Shown: positions 1 through 8,611 of the stretch, piece after piece
Layout of the letters: every line of letters begins with the position of its first letter
Numbering within the stretch: the first letter of the stretch is position 1
From: Ga0077523 sp038324085
GTDB lineage: Bacteria; Pseudomonadota; Gammaproteobacteria; Burkholderiales; Ga0077523
DNA: 64,000 nt
Direction: 5' to 3'
NCBI GenBank assembly: GCA_038324085.1
Contig: JBBQHP010000007.1
Span: forward strand, 97,887-161,886
Notes under the pieces: model-generated
Told to the model about the DNA's origin: nothing
The model's database searches: none
Seen by the model: the letters and a program-made list of their open reading frames with translations, nothing else
Position numbers and translations under genes: made by a program

Positions 1-619
1 TCGAAACGCTCTTGCCGGGAGTTTCGCGGCGATCGTGTTCCAGGCCGGTGGGGCTGACCAGCGCCACGCTCCGGAAGCGCCGCGGCTGCTCGAGCACGGC
101 GCGCGCCACGAACTCGCAAGACAAGGACACGCCCATGACGTCCGGCGCGCGGCGCAGTCCGAGCGAGACCATGTAGACCTGCGCGGCGAGGATCGAACGG
201 CTCATCAGTACCGGGTCGTAGCACCGATCGGGGCGATCGGACGAGCCGAAACCGGGCAGTTCCAGTGCCACGACCGGGCGCAGTCGCGCATAGTGTTCGA
301 ACACCGGCCGCAGCTCCGCCGCCGACGCGGCAGCGTTGATGCTATGGACCAGCAGGAGCGGCGTCTTGGTCAGCGCATCGCTGCGGAAGCAGCCTTCCGA
401 GAGATACAATGCGACTCTCTGTCCTGCATAAGGGAATCGTTGCCGCTCCCCATCCAACGCAAGCGGCAACACGTGCGTCGCGGCGACCCGCCCCATCGCC
501 CGCAAGGAGTCGACGGCCCGCTTGCTGCGCAGGCGCGAAGACGCTTGCTCGGCTTCGAGATCCGCCTCCAGTGCCGTCGCCCGTTCTTCTTGCCGGACGT
601 CGGCGTATATGCCCGTCAT
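1..619 (-). CDS. alpha/beta hydrolase, C-terminus cut by window edge
   Basis: The frame runs leftward off the window, giving at least 206 residues. The N-terminal 50 residues are charged. The fold then shows the usual order: a strand ending in LLLVHSINAAAS (oxyanion region), a second strand PVVALELPGFGSSDRP, and a nucleophile elbow MGVSLSCEF. The elbow is GxSxS rather than GxSxG, which is unusual but tolerated in the superfamily. The Asp/His part of the triad lies outside the window. The start ATG overlaps the stop of the upstream 65-residue gene by 4 bp (ATGA), so the two are probably translationally coupled. Substrate unknown; esterase, lipase or haloperoxidase-like activity are all possible. 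Confidence 0.85.
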   Translation of the reverse strand, partial: MTGIYADVRQEERATALEADLEAEQASSRLRSKRAVDSLRAMGRVAATHVLPLALDGERQRFPYAGQRVALYLSEGCFRSDALTKTPLLLVHSINAAASAAELRPVFEHYARLRPVVALELPGFGSSDRPDRCYDPVLMSRSILAAQVYMVSLGLRRAPDVMGVSLSCEFVARAVLEQPRRFRSVALVSPTGLEHDRRETPGKSVS

Positions 620-813
620 CGATCAACCGGCGCCACCGCCGGCGTCGCTGCGTCGGGGACGAGGCCCCCTTCGTCCTCCCAACGATTGACCGCGACCTTC
701 TGGTCGCGACGCAGCCGTGCATAAGCGCGTGTCTCCGCGCGCTGCAGCAGCTGTTGCAGGCCCTTGACGGCGAGGCCCGATGCGATGGCGATCATCACGA
801 GTTTCCTGAACAT
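616..813 (-). CDS. small hypothetical membrane-anchored protein (65 aa)
   Basis: I chose the ATG at 813 because AAGGAA lies 7-8 nt upstream; longer versions of the frame lack a ribosome binding site. The product starts MFRKLVMIAIASGLAVKGL, a short hydrophobic N-terminus that could be a single membrane anchor. A charged helical stretch (QRAETRAYARLRRDQK) and a short acidic tail follow. Its stop overlaps the start of the hydrolase by 4 bp, so it is the first gene of a two-gene operon. I recognise no family. The operon has a GTAGG-type palindrome about 105 nt upstream. Confidence 0.65.
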   Translation of the reverse strand: MFRKLVMIAIASGLAVKGLQQLLQRAETRAYARLRRDQKVAVNRWEDEGGLVPDAATPAVAPVDR

Positions 814-917
814 GGCGGCTTCCTTGTGTTTGGCCTGCGCTGCCGGGTGCAGCGTCCGAGGGAAGCATCGTGCGCCCCAGTATCGGCCCCGCGCTGTCGG
901 CGCGTGCCGGTACAACG

Positions 918-935
918 GGTAGGACGATGCCGACG
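918..935. promoter_or_regulatory. candidate GacA/UvrY-like box upstream of the 65-aa/hydrolase operon
   Basis: Sequence GGTAGGACGATGCCGACG: left arm GTAGG, 6-nt spacer, right arm CCGAC (one mismatch to CCTAC). It lies in the 126-bp gap between the DUF2177 gene and the small-protein/hydrolase operon, 105 nt from that operon's start. Regulatory role is inferred from recurrence of the same palindrome elsewhere in the window. Confidence 0.45.
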
Positions 936-939
936 GTTG

Positions 940-1359
940 CTATCGAGCGCGCAGAATGAACCACCAGGTGGCAAGCCCCGCCAGTCCGGAAACAACCGCA
1001 CCCCAGCCGATGTCGACCAGGCTCAGTCGAAGACTCCAGCCACGCAACGTTGCCAGATTGGTGAGGTCATAGGTGCCGTACGCCATCAGGCCGACGACAG
1101 CGGAACGAGCGAATGCGCCGGTCGCGGTGGCGGGTGCGGGCTGCAAGGCGAGGACCACCAGCCCCAACGGGTAGAGGACGTAGAAAGCCGCCGCGGGCGC
1201 GATCGGAATCGAGTCGAGCATCAGCGTGCCGAGCTCGCGACGATAGAATTCGCGCGCCACGAAGCCCAGCCAGACGCCATCCAGGATCGCGAGAACCAGG
1301 AAGGCGACCACGTAGGCCGAACCGAACATCAAAGCGGACAGATCGAATGGATTCTTCAT
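940..1359 (-). CDS. DUF2177 family integral membrane protein
   Basis: The 139-residue product has four hydrophobic segments: about 8-28 (SALMFGSAYVVAFLVLAIL), 48-70, 79-98 and 112-133. It carries the DGVWLGFVAREFYRRELG stretch typical of DUF2177 membrane proteins; length and topology fit the family. No function has been assigned to the family. The start at 1359 (MKNPFDLSALM) is preceded by a weak CGGGAA; an upstream in-frame ATG would add an unlikely Arg-rich leader. It is divergent from the antiporter gene, with a strong GTAGT-N6-CCTAC palindrome between them. Confidence 0.85.
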   Translation of the reverse strand: MKNPFDLSALMFGSAYVVAFLVLAILDGVWLGFVAREFYRRELGTLMLDSIPIAPAAAFYVLYPLGLVVLALQPAPATATGAFARSAVVGLMAYGTYDLTNLATLRGWSLRLSLVDIGWGAVVSGLAGLATWWFILRAR

Positions 1360-1479
1360 GAACAGATTCCCGGGCTGCTGTTGCACGTCGGAAGGGGCGC
1401 GGCGACCACCCCGCAACGGCGGAGAAAGAAGTTTCGCGCCAGGGCGACGCTGCTACAACCGGACAGCGGGCGCATACCA

Positions 1480-1497
1480 CGTAGTCCCGCTCCTACG
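1480..1497. promoter_or_regulatory. candidate GacA/UvrY-like box, DUF2177/antiporter divergent region
   Basis: Sequence CGTAGTCCCGCTCCTACG: CGTAG and CTACG arms with one internal mismatch (GTAGT against CCTAC). It lies 121 nt upstream of the DUF2177 start and 27 nt upstream of the antiporter start, so it more likely serves the former. Confidence 0.6.
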
Positions 1498-1523
1498 GCA
1501 AGCGGATTGCGCGGTGCACGAGC

Positions 1524-2882
1524 TTGCCTGAAAGCCTGACGACCCAGCTGGCCATGTGGTGCACGCTGGCCGGCGCGCTGCTGATCGTGATGGCGCTCGC
1601 CAGTACGGTGCTCGCCCGTCTGCCGCTCAGCACCGCCATGCTCTACCTGGCAGTCGGCGCGGGGGTGAGTCCGATCGGTCTCGGGCTGGCGGCTCCGGCC
1701 GCCCTCGACCACGCGCAATTGCTCGAACGCCTGACCGAGGTCGTCGTGGTCGTGTCGCTCTTCTCGTGCGGTCTGAAACTCAGTCCCGGGCTCGAGGACC
1801 GGCGTTGGCTGCCGCCCATACGGCTCGCGCTTACGTCGATGCTGGTGACGGCCGCGCTCATCGCTGCCATCGGCGTGTACCTGCTGCACTTGCCGCTGGG
1901 TGCTGCGATCCTGCTCGGCGGCATCCTGGCGCCGACCGATCCGGTACTGGCGTCCGACGTCCAGGTGGCTGCGCCGGGCGACCATGACCCGCTGCGCTTC
2001 GCGCTGACGGGCGAGGGCGGCCTGAACGACGGCACCGCATTCCCGATCGTCATGCTGGGTCTGGGTCTGCTCGGGCTGCATGAACTCGGACCGGGCGGGT
2101 CGCAGTGGCTCGTCGCCGACCTGCTGTGGGCGTCGATCGCAGGTATCGGCGTCGGCGCACTGCTCGGCACCGTCGTCGGCAGGCTCGTGATCTATCTGCG
2201 TCACGCCCACAAGGAAGCGGTCGGGCTGGACAATTTCCTCGCGCTCGGCCTGATCGCACTGACCTACGGCACGGCGTTGCTGCTGCACGGCTACGGTTTT
2301 CTTGCGGCATTTGCCGCCGGCGTGGCGCTGCGCCGGGTCGAGCGGCGCGCTTCCGCGACCCCGCCGGACGACGCCGACACCGGCGCGCCGTCGGCGCCTC
2401 TGGCCGCCGCCTCCGAACGACTGGCCATCGAGCCGGATGCGGCGCGGGTCGAAGCGATCGCGACGCATCCGCACCACGCCGCCGCCTTCATGGCGCACGC
2501 GATGTTGAGCTTCAATGAGCAACTCGAACGCATCGGCGAGTTGATCGCCGTGGTCGTCCTCGGCACGCTGCTGTGGGCAGTGGATTGGCATCTGGCGCCG
2601 TGGTGGTTCGTGCCGCTGCTGTTGCTGGTCGTGCGTCCTGTCGCGGTCGCGGTCGGGCTCGCGGGTTCGGCCGCCTCGGGCGCGCAACGCCGCCTCATCG
2701 GCTGGTTCGGCATTCGCGGCATCGGCTCGATCTACTACCTTGCGTATGCGATCAACCACGGCCTGGACGCGGATCTCGCGCGGGTGCTCACGGCGCTGAC
2801 GGCGTTGAGCGTGGTGACGTCCATCGTCCTGCACGGCATCACCGTGACGCCGCTGATGGCGCTGTACAACCGTTCCCGGTGA
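1524..2882 (+). CDS. CPA1-type Na+(K+)/H+ antiporter (NhaP-like)
   Basis: The 452-residue inner-membrane protein has about 12 hydrophobic segments. The signature APTDPVLASD (about 136-145) and EGGLNDGTAFP (about 164-174, containing the Asn-Asp ion-binding pair of electroneutral CPA1 exchangers) are intact. A hydrophilic loop of about 45 residues (275-320), rich in Ala, Glu and His, separates the two halves. It would exchange monovalent cations for protons in pH or salt stress. The start is a TTG with no clear ribosome binding site; ATG at 1554 is an alternative that trims ten residues. It stands alone ahead of the ku-ligD operon. Confidence 0.88.
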   Translation: MPESLTTQLAMWCTLAGALLIVMALASTVLARLPLSTAMLYLAVGAGVSPIGLGLAAPAALDHAQLLERLTEVVVVVSLFSCGLKLSPGLEDRRWLPPIRLALTSMLVTAALIAAIGVYLLHLPLGAAILLGGILAPTDPVLASDVQVAAPGDHDPLRFALTGEGGLNDGTAFPIVMLGLGLLGLHELGPGGSQWLVADLLWASIAGIGVGALLGTVVGRLVIYLRHAHKEAVGLDNFLALGLIALTYGTALLLHGYGFLAAFAAGVALRRVERRASATPPDDADTGAPSAPLAAASERLAIEPDAARVEAIATHPHHAAAFMAHAMLSFNEQLERIGELIAVVVLGTLLWAVDWHLAPWWFVPLLLLVVRPVAVAVGLAGSAASGAQRRLIGWFGIRGIGSIYYLAYAINHGLDADLARVLTALTALSVVTSIVLHGITVTPLMALYNRSR

Positions 2883-2905
2883 TACCCCGCGCAGCTGCGA
2901 CCGCG

Positions 2906-2923
2906 GGTAGGAAGAGGACGACA
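2906..2923. promoter_or_regulatory. weak GacA/UvrY-like box upstream of ku
   Basis: Sequence GGTAGGAAGAGGACGACA: left arm GTAGG is perfect, right arm ACGAC matches CCTAC at only three of five positions. It lies 126 nt upstream of ku, a distance like that of the better boxes. Listed as marginal. Confidence 0.25.
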
Positions 2924-3048
2924 GCCGCACGGCATTGCCTCCGGCAGCACGGGTGGGTTGAGCGGTCGACAATGCCGACGTGCCGCGAGCGTCCTGGTGG
3001 GGTGACGCGCGCAATCGAAAAAAACGGCAATCGCAGGAGGTTTCGACC

Positions 3049-3924
3049 ATGGCGACTCGCGTGATCTGGAAGGGGGCCATCAGCTTCGGGCTGGTGCACG
3101 TGCCCGTGGCGCTGCACTCGGCGGCGAGGGATACCGACATCGATTTCGACTGGCTCGACAAGCGCTCGATGGATCCCGTGGGCTACAAGCGGATCAACAA
3201 GCGTACCGGTCGCGAAATCGATCGCGAGAACATCGTGAAGGGCGTGAAGCTCGACGACGGCGACTACGTGATCGTGAGCGAGGACGAGATCAAGGCCGCT
3301 TACCCGCAATCCACACAGACCATCGAGATCGAGGCTTTCGTGCGCGCGACCGAGATTCCCTTCGTATACCTGGAGCGTCCCTACTACCTTGAACCGATCG
3401 GCAAGGGTGGCAAGGTCTACGCCCTGCTGCGCGAAGCGATGCTGAAAGAGGGCGTGATCGGGATCGCCCGGGTAGTGATGCACTCGAAGGAGCACCTGGC
3501 CGCCCTCATTCCCACCGGGCCGGCGCTGATCCTCGATACGCTGCGCTGGCACGACGCCATCCTCGACTGGAGCGACCTGACATTGCCGGCCGCGGGCAAG
3601 TCCGGCGTCAACCTCAAGGAAGCCGAACTGAAGATGGCGGCGCAACTCGTCGCCGACATGACGCGCCCCTGGAAGCCCGAGGACTATGCCGATCGCTTCA
3701 CGGAAGCGGTGCTGGCGCTGGTCAAGAAGCGCGCGGACGCCGGGAAGACCGAGGCGGTCGAAAGAGTGGAGACCGAATCCGGGTCGTCTTCGGCGAGCAA
3801 TGTCGTGGACCTGACCGAGCTGCTGAAGAAGAGCCTGGGCCAACGCAAGGCCGGGGCGCTGCCCCGCCCCGGTGCGCCCGCGGGCAAGGCGGAAAAGAAG
3901 ACTTCGTCCCGCAAGCGCGCCTGA
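3049..3924 (+). CDS. ku: bacterial Ku, non-homologous end-joining DNA end-binding protein
   Basis: The 291-residue protein opens with MATRVIWKGAISFGLVHVPV, the conserved N-terminus of bacterial Ku. The Ku core (about 1-190) includes KRINKRTGREIDRENIVKG and the ALIPTGPALILDTLRW region. A Lys/Arg-rich tail follows (AEKKTSSRKRA), typical of the variable C-terminus that contacts DNA and LigD. It forms homodimeric rings on double-strand break ends and recruits LigD. The start at 3049 is set by AGGAGG at 3035-3040; longer frames upstream lack support. ligD follows after only 7 bp, so the two form an operon. Confidence 0.96.
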   Translation: MATRVIWKGAISFGLVHVPVALHSAARDTDIDFDWLDKRSMDPVGYKRINKRTGREIDRENIVKGVKLDDGDYVIVSEDEIKAAYPQSTQTIEIEAFVRATEIPFVYLERPYYLEPIGKGGKVYALLREAMLKEGVIGIARVVMHSKEHLAALIPTGPALILDTLRWHDAILDWSDLTLPAAGKSGVNLKEAELKMAAQLVADMTRPWKPEDYADRFTEAVLALVKKRADAGKTEAVERVETESGSSSASNVVDLTELLKKSLGQRKAGALPRPGAPAGKAEKKTSSRKRA

Positions 3925-3931
3925 TCGCGCC

Positions 3932-6499
3932 GTGTCCAGATCCCGCTCGGGGGCGCAACCCGGACCGGCACCCGGCGCACCGAAGGCTCGGCTCGATCGC
4001 TACCGCGCCAAGCGCAATTTTGCCGTCACGCCCGAACCTGAGGACGGGTCGACCCGGCGGGCGCACACCCTTTCGTTCGTGATCCAGAAGCACCAGGCAT
4101 CGCACCTGCACTACGACTTTCGCCTCGAGCTCGACGCCGTGCTGCTCTCCTGGGCGGTGCCGAAAGGCCCCAGTCTCGATCCGGCGCAGAAGCGTCTCGC
4201 CGTGCAGGTCGAGGATCATCCGCTCGCCTACGGGTCGTTCGAAGGCACGATCCCACCGAAGCAGTACGGTGCCGGCACGGTCATCGTGTGGGATCGCGGC
4301 ACGTGGGAGCCGGTCGGCGACGCGAATGACGGTCTCGCCCGCGGCAAGCTCGAATTCCGGCTGCACGGAGAGAAGCTCGCGGGACGCTGGGAACTGATCC
4401 GCACGGGCGGCGGCAGGCAGCCGAACTGGCTGCTGTTCAAGAAGCGGGACGAGTGGGCGCGCCCCGCCGCGGACTACGACGTCGTCATGGCGTTGCCGGA
4501 CAGCGTGGTGCTTCATCCGCTCGGACTCCTCGATGCCCGCCGGCCCGCAATCGCCGTGGCAGCGAGCGGTTCGGCGCTGGCCGACGACCCGATCGAGCTG
4601 CTGCGCGGCGTCAAGAAGACCCGCCTGCCTGCAACATTGAAGCCACAGCTCGCGACCTTGGTGAAGTCGATGCCGGGCGGTGACGACTGGGTCCATGAGA
4701 TCAAATGGGACGGCTATCGGATCCTGGCGAGGATCTCGGATGGCCGGGCGCAACTGTTCACGCGGGGCGGCCACGACTGGTCGGCGAAGATGCCCTCCCT
4801 GGTTCACGACGTCGCGGCCCTGGGCGTCGCGGATTCGTGGCTCGACGGCGAAGTGGTCGTCCTGGACGACCGTGGCGTGCCGGACTTCAATGCGCTGCAG
4901 AACGCGTTCGACGCCGAGCACACCGATGACCTGCGCTATTTCATTTTCGACGCGCCGTTCCTGGAGGGCCGGGATTTGAGAGTCAGCCCGCTGCAGATGC
5001 GCAGAGCGCTGGTGCAGCGCCTGATCGCGGCCAGAGGCAGCGGGCGGGTGCGTTTCAGCGAAGCCTTCGAGGCACCGGCATCGAGTCTCCTCGCAGCCGC
5101 CTGCTCGATGCACCTCGAGGGCATCGTCGCGAAGCGTCGCGATTCGCGATATGTGTCCGCGCGCGCTGATTCCTGGCTGAAAGTGAAGTGCTCACGGCGT
5201 CAGGAGTTCGTCATCGCCGGCTTCACCGATCGAGGCGACGATGCGCGGTCTGTCGGATCGTTGGTACTCGCCTACCACCGTGGCGGCACGTTGCGGGCCG
5301 CAGGGAGCGTGGGCACCGGCTGGAGCAGCGAAGAGGGCGTGGCGCTGCGTGAACGCCTGGCTCCGCTCGAGGTGCCGGAGCCGAAACTGGCGCCCGTATC
5401 CGGCCAGCGCCGCTGGCCGAACCGCCGGAGCGCGGCGATGCACTGGGTACAGCCCCGCCTGGTGGGAGAAGTCGAATTCGCGTCCTGGACGCCGGATGGC
5501 CTGGTGCGGCATGCGTCATTCAAGGGTCTGCGCATGGACAAGACGGCGCGCGACGTCACCCGCGAGACGGACTCCGACGTGAAGCCGGTGGCCCGCGTGG
5601 CATCGCGCGCCCCGGCGCGCGTGGGCTCGGTCAAGGTGTCGCATGGCGAGCGGGTGATCGATGCCTCGACCGGAATGCGCAAGATCGACCTGGTCCGCTA
5701 CTACGAAAGCATCGCACCGAGATTGCTGCCGCATCTGCAAGGCCGGCCGGTGTCGCTGGTACGCGGTCCGGATGGCGTCGATGGCGAACTGTTCTTCCAG
5801 AAGCACGACAACCGGGGCAGCATTCCCGGGGTCCGCGAGCTGGATCCCGGACTCTGGCCCGGGCATGCCGGCCTGCTCGCGATCCCGAACGCGGACGGGA
5901 TCGTCAGCGCGGCCCAGATGAACGTGCTCGAATTCCATACCTGGAATGTCACGACCCGATCCATCGGCAAACCGGACCGGATCGTCTTCGACATCGATCC
6001 CGGGGAGGGGATCGAATGGAACGCCGTGGGCGAAGCCGCGACCCTGCTCCGCACCTTGCTGGCGGAATTGAAGCTGCAGAGCTGGCTCAAGACCAGTGGC
6101 GGCAAGGGCCTGCACGTTGTCGTCCCGCTCGCCGCTCGCACCGATTCCGCGACGGTCAAGCATTTCTCCCAGGCGGTGGTGGCGCACCTCGCGCGCACTT
6201 TCCCCACGCGTTTCGCCGTGAAGAGCGGAGCATCCAACAGGGTCGGCCGCATCTTCATCGACTATCTGCGCAACGGTGCCGGACAGACGACCGCCGCAGC
6301 GTTCTCGGCGCGCGCGCGGCCCGGCCTGGGAGTGTCCATGCCCTTGGCCTGGGACGAACTGCCATCGGTCAGGAGCGGGGCGCAGTGGACGATCACGACC
6401 GCCCGTGAACACCTCTCGTTCGAGAAACAAGATCCGTGGGCAGGCTACTGGCGCGAACGGCAGACGCTGACCGCGGCAATCCGGGCGCAGATCGAATGA
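3932..6499 (+). CDS. ligD: LigD, multifunctional NHEJ ATP-dependent DNA ligase
   Basis: About 855 residues in the order phosphoesterase - ligase - polymerase. The 3'-phosphoesterase module (about 30-175) shows QKHQASHLHYDFRLE. The ligase module carries the nucleotidyl-transfer motif KWDGYR, with adenylated Lys at about 258, and ends in an OB fold near 560. The polymerase/primase module has the metal-binding pair in FDIDPGEG (Asp about 687 and 689). The enzyme trims, fills and seals broken ends delivered by Ku. I place the start at GTG 3932, just after the ku stop, because it keeps the whole phosphoesterase domain; in-frame codons upstream lie inside ku. The order matches the Pseudomonas-type enzyme. 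Confidence 0.95.
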   Translation: MSRSRSGAQPGPAPGAPKARLDRYRAKRNFAVTPEPEDGSTRRAHTLSFVIQKHQASHLHYDFRLELDAVLLSWAVPKGPSLDPAQKRLAVQVEDHPLAYGSFEGTIPPKQYGAGTVIVWDRGTWEPVGDANDGLARGKLEFRLHGEKLAGRWELIRTGGGRQPNWLLFKKRDEWARPAADYDVVMALPDSVVLHPLGLLDARRPAIAVAASGSALADDPIELLRGVKKTRLPATLKPQLATLVKSMPGGDDWVHEIKWDGYRILARISDGRAQLFTRGGHDWSAKMPSLVHDVAALGVADSWLDGEVVVLDDRGVPDFNALQNAFDAEHTDDLRYFIFDAPFLEGRDLRVSPLQMRRALVQRLIAARGSGRVRFSEAFEAPASSLLAAACSMHLEGIVAKRRDSRYVSARADSWLKVKCSRRQEFVIAGFTDRGDDARSVGSLVLAYHRGGTLRAAGSVGTGWSSEEGVALRERLAPLEVPEPKLAPVSGQRRWPNRRSAAMHWVQPRLVGEVEFASWTPDGLVRHASFKGLRMDKTARDVTRETDSDVKPVARVASRAPARVGSVKVSHGERVIDASTGMRKIDLVRYYESIAPRLLPHLQGRPVSLVRGPDGVDGELFFQKHDNRGSIPGVRELDPGLWPGHAGLLAIPNADGIVSAAQMNVLEFHTWNVTTRSIGKPDRIVFDIDPGEGIEWNAVGEAATLLRTLLAELKLQSWLKTSGGKGLHVVVPLAARTDSATVKHFSQAVVAHLARTFPTRFAVKSGASNRVGRIFIDYLRNGAGQTTAAAFSARARPGLGVSMPLAWDELPSVRSGAQWTITTAREHLSFEKQDPWAGYWRERQTLTAAIRAQIE

Positions 6500-6564
6500 C
6501 GCGCCCAGCGTTTCATCCCCGGTAGTCCGTCGTCCCTCTCGCCTGCTGCCCGACCCGTTCACCG

Positions 6565-7449
6565 ATGACCATCCATTTCGACATCGAGCACACCACGCGC
6601 TACCGGTTTGCGCGGCCGGTGATGTTCGGCGAGCATCGCGTGATGTTCCGCCCGCGCGACAGCCACGACCTGCGCGTCCTCGCCACCGATCTCCTGGTGC
6701 ACCCGGAGCCCGACGACATCCGCCTGATTCAGGATGTCTACTCGAATTCCATCGCGATCGTCCAGCCGCGCAGCCCCGCGTCGGAACTGGAACTCGTGGC
6801 GCGTTTCACCGTCGAGCACGTCGGCACCCGGGTACTCGACCTGCCGCTGGACCCGTCTGCCGAGGGCTATCCCTTTGTCTACCGGGACGACGAGCGCGAG
6901 ATCCTGCTGCCCTTCCTCACGCCGTGGTACGACGATCCCGCAGGAATCATGGCGAACTGGGCGCATCAGTTCGTTCAGCCGGCGGGCAACGTCGGGACGC
7001 GCGAGATCCTGGTGGCGATGACGCGCCACATCCGCGATTCGATGATCTATCGGCCCCGCTACGAGGAAGGCGTCCAGACGCCCTACCGCACGATCGAACT
7101 GAACAGTGGCACCTGCCGCGACTTCGCGACCCTGATGATCGAGGCCGTGCGCCATCTCGGCTATGCGGCGCGGTTCGTGTCGGGGTACCTGTGGTCCGGC
7201 GAGGGTGATCCGCGAGGGAACGGGCACATCGAACCCGGTGCCACCCACGCGTGGGTCCAGGTCTATCTGCCCGGTGCGGGCTGGTTGCCGTTCGATCCGA
7301 CCAACAACCTCGTCGGCGGCGACGAACTGGTGCGCGTGGGCGTATCCAGGCACGCGAGCCAGGCCTCACCCGTAAGGGGTACATGGTTCGGCTGTCCCAC
7401 CGATTACCTCGGCATGGACGTGGACGTCCAGGTGCGCAAACGTCTCTGA
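6565..7449 (+). CDS. transglutaminase-like cysteine protease family protein
   Basis: The 294-residue protein has the bacterial transglutaminase layout: an N-terminal beta domain (about 1-105, MTIHFDIEHTTRYRFARPV) and a papain-like core. The triad is visible: Cys about 184 in NSGTCRDFA, His about 228 in GATHAWVQVYLPG and Asp about 244 in FDPTNN. There is no signal peptide, so it should be cytoplasmic. Such proteins usually act as peptidases or amidases, often with circularly permuted ATP-grasp or alpha-E partners, which are absent here. It lies 65 bp after ligD and may be read through from it, but a functional link to NHEJ is not evident. Confidence 0.88.
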   Translation: MTIHFDIEHTTRYRFARPVMFGEHRVMFRPRDSHDLRVLATDLLVHPEPDDIRLIQDVYSNSIAIVQPRSPASELELVARFTVEHVGTRVLDLPLDPSAEGYPFVYRDDEREILLPFLTPWYDDPAGIMANWAHQFVQPAGNVGTREILVAMTRHIRDSMIYRPRYEEGVQTPYRTIELNSGTCRDFATLMIEAVRHLGYAARFVSGYLWSGEGDPRGNGHIEPGATHAWVQVYLPGAGWLPFDPTNNLVGGDELVRVGVSRHASQASPVRGTWFGCPTDYLGMDVDVQVRKRL

Positions 7450-7490
7450 ATCCGCGCGATGGACGCACCGCGCCGCATCCATCGGATCGA

Positions 7491-8123
7491 CTACTGGATC
7501 AGCCCGTTCTTGAGCGCGTAGTAGGTGAGATCGCTGTTCGACGCGAGATTCATCTTTTCCATCACGCGCGTGCGATACGTGCTTACGGTCTTGACGCTGA
7601 GCGACAGGCTCTCCGCCATATGGCCGATGGTCTCGCCTTTCGCCAGCCGCAGGAACACCTGGAATTCACGTTCGGACAATTGCTCGTGCAGCGGTTTCGC
7701 CGCGGTCGGATCGACGCCGGCGGCTAGCAGTTCGGCCACTGCACTGGAGATGTACTTGCGACCGCGAAAGACGGTCCGTATCGCCCGGATGATCTCTTCG
7801 GGCTCGCATTCCTTGTTGAGATAGCCGCTCGCGCCCTGCTTGAGCAGCGTGGTTGCGTAGTGGGCTTCGGGAAATCCGGAGAGAATCAGGATCGGGAGAT
7901 CCGGCGCCCGGGCCCTGATCGCGGCGAGCGCGTCGACCCCGCTCTGCTGCGGCATCGACAGATCCATCAGCAGCACATCCACGTCGCCCTGGCGCACCAG
8001 ATCGAGCGCTTCGCGTCCGTTCGACGCTTCGCCGGTGACCTTCAGGTCCGCTTCCTCGGCCAGATATTGCCGCAGCCCCGCGCGTACGATGGCATGGTCG
8101 TCGACGATGGCGATGCGGATCAT
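7491..8123 (-). CDS. LuxR/NarL-type response regulator (GacA/UvrY-like), orphan
   Basis: The 210-residue protein has a receiver domain (1-120) with acidic pocket DD at 8-9, phospho-acceptor Asp 54 in VLLMDLSMP and the conserved Lys in GYLNK. A LuxR-type helix-turn-helix follows (about 145-205), with recognition helix SVKTVSTYRTRVMEKMNL. No histidine kinase is adjacent. The recognition helix is almost identical to that of the regulator at 32128-32775, so the two should bind related sites. A TGTCAG-N6-CCTACA palindrome lies in the divergent gap with the DUF1328 gene, which suggests autoregulation. Confidence 0.93.
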   Translation of the reverse strand: MIRIAIVDDHAIVRAGLRQYLAEEADLKVTGEASNGREALDLVRQGDVDVLLMDLSMPQQSGVDALAAIRARAPDLPILILSGFPEAHYATTLLKQGASGYLNKECEPEEIIRAIRTVFRGRKYISSAVAELLAAGVDPTAAKPLHEQLSEREFQVFLRLAKGETIGHMAESLSLSVKTVSTYRTRVMEKMNLASNSDLTYYALKNGLIQ

Positions 8124-8249
8124 GGTGGGCAGGGTTCCGGACTAGCGACTCGCGCTACGAGTTTAATGGAACGCGGCCCGCCTGACCATTCCCGGCCCAT
8201 ACAACGGGCAGCGCGCGCACTCCGCGCAGGGCAACACGACCCGAAGTCG

Positions 8250-8267
8250 TGTCAGGCGACTCCTACA
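8250..8267. promoter_or_regulatory. candidate GacA/UvrY-like box between response regulator and DUF1328 gene
   Basis: Sequence TGTCAGGCGACTCCTACA: TGTCAG-N6-CCTACA, each arm one base from the GacA box TGTAAG-N6-CTTACA. It is almost equidistant from the two divergent starts (127 and 130 nt). Confidence 0.6.
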
Positions 8268-8396
8268 CTGCCTTGTTGTTCCCTCCGACGTCGCAGTCCG
8301 CTGCGCGCCTACAGGCAAGGCAGGCGGGCGGCCTTAATCTTCGGTCATGCCGGCGACGAACTGCGCGCTGTCTCTGTCACGTCGAGGAGCCCGACC

Positions 8397-8561
8397 ATGC
8401 TCTACTACACCATCGTCTTCTTCGTCATCGCCCTGATCGCCGCAGTGTTCGGTTTCGGCGGCATTGCTGCCAGTGCGGTAGGCATCGCCAAGATCCTGTT
8501 CCTGATCTTCATCGTGCTGGCAATCGGCAGCATGCTGTTCGGCTTGCTCAAACGAAGCTGA
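8397..8561 (+). CDS. DUF1328 small membrane protein
   Basis: The 54-residue product (MLYYTIVFFVIALIAAVFGFGGIAA...) is two hydrophobic helices separated by a Gly/Ala-rich turn, with a basic C-terminus (LLKRS). This is the standard DUF1328 (YtjA-like) pattern; members are often stress-induced, function unknown. GAGGAG at 8384-8389 supports the ATG at 8397. It is the first of a run of small envelope genes (yqjD-like, yqjE-like) on the same strand and one of three DUF1328-type genes in the window. Confidence 0.88.
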   Translation: MLYYTIVFFVIALIAAVFGFGGIAASAVGIAKILFLIFIVLAIGSMLFGLLKRS

Positions 8562-8611
8562 CGTGCTCGCGCACATCACGCAACCATAAATCCAGACAGA
8601 AAGGTCCCACC

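Noticed and set aside
1356..3161. 601-codon minus-strand frame opposite the antiporter
   Set aside because: Arg/Gln/His-rich shadow frame overlapping two real genes; no domain.
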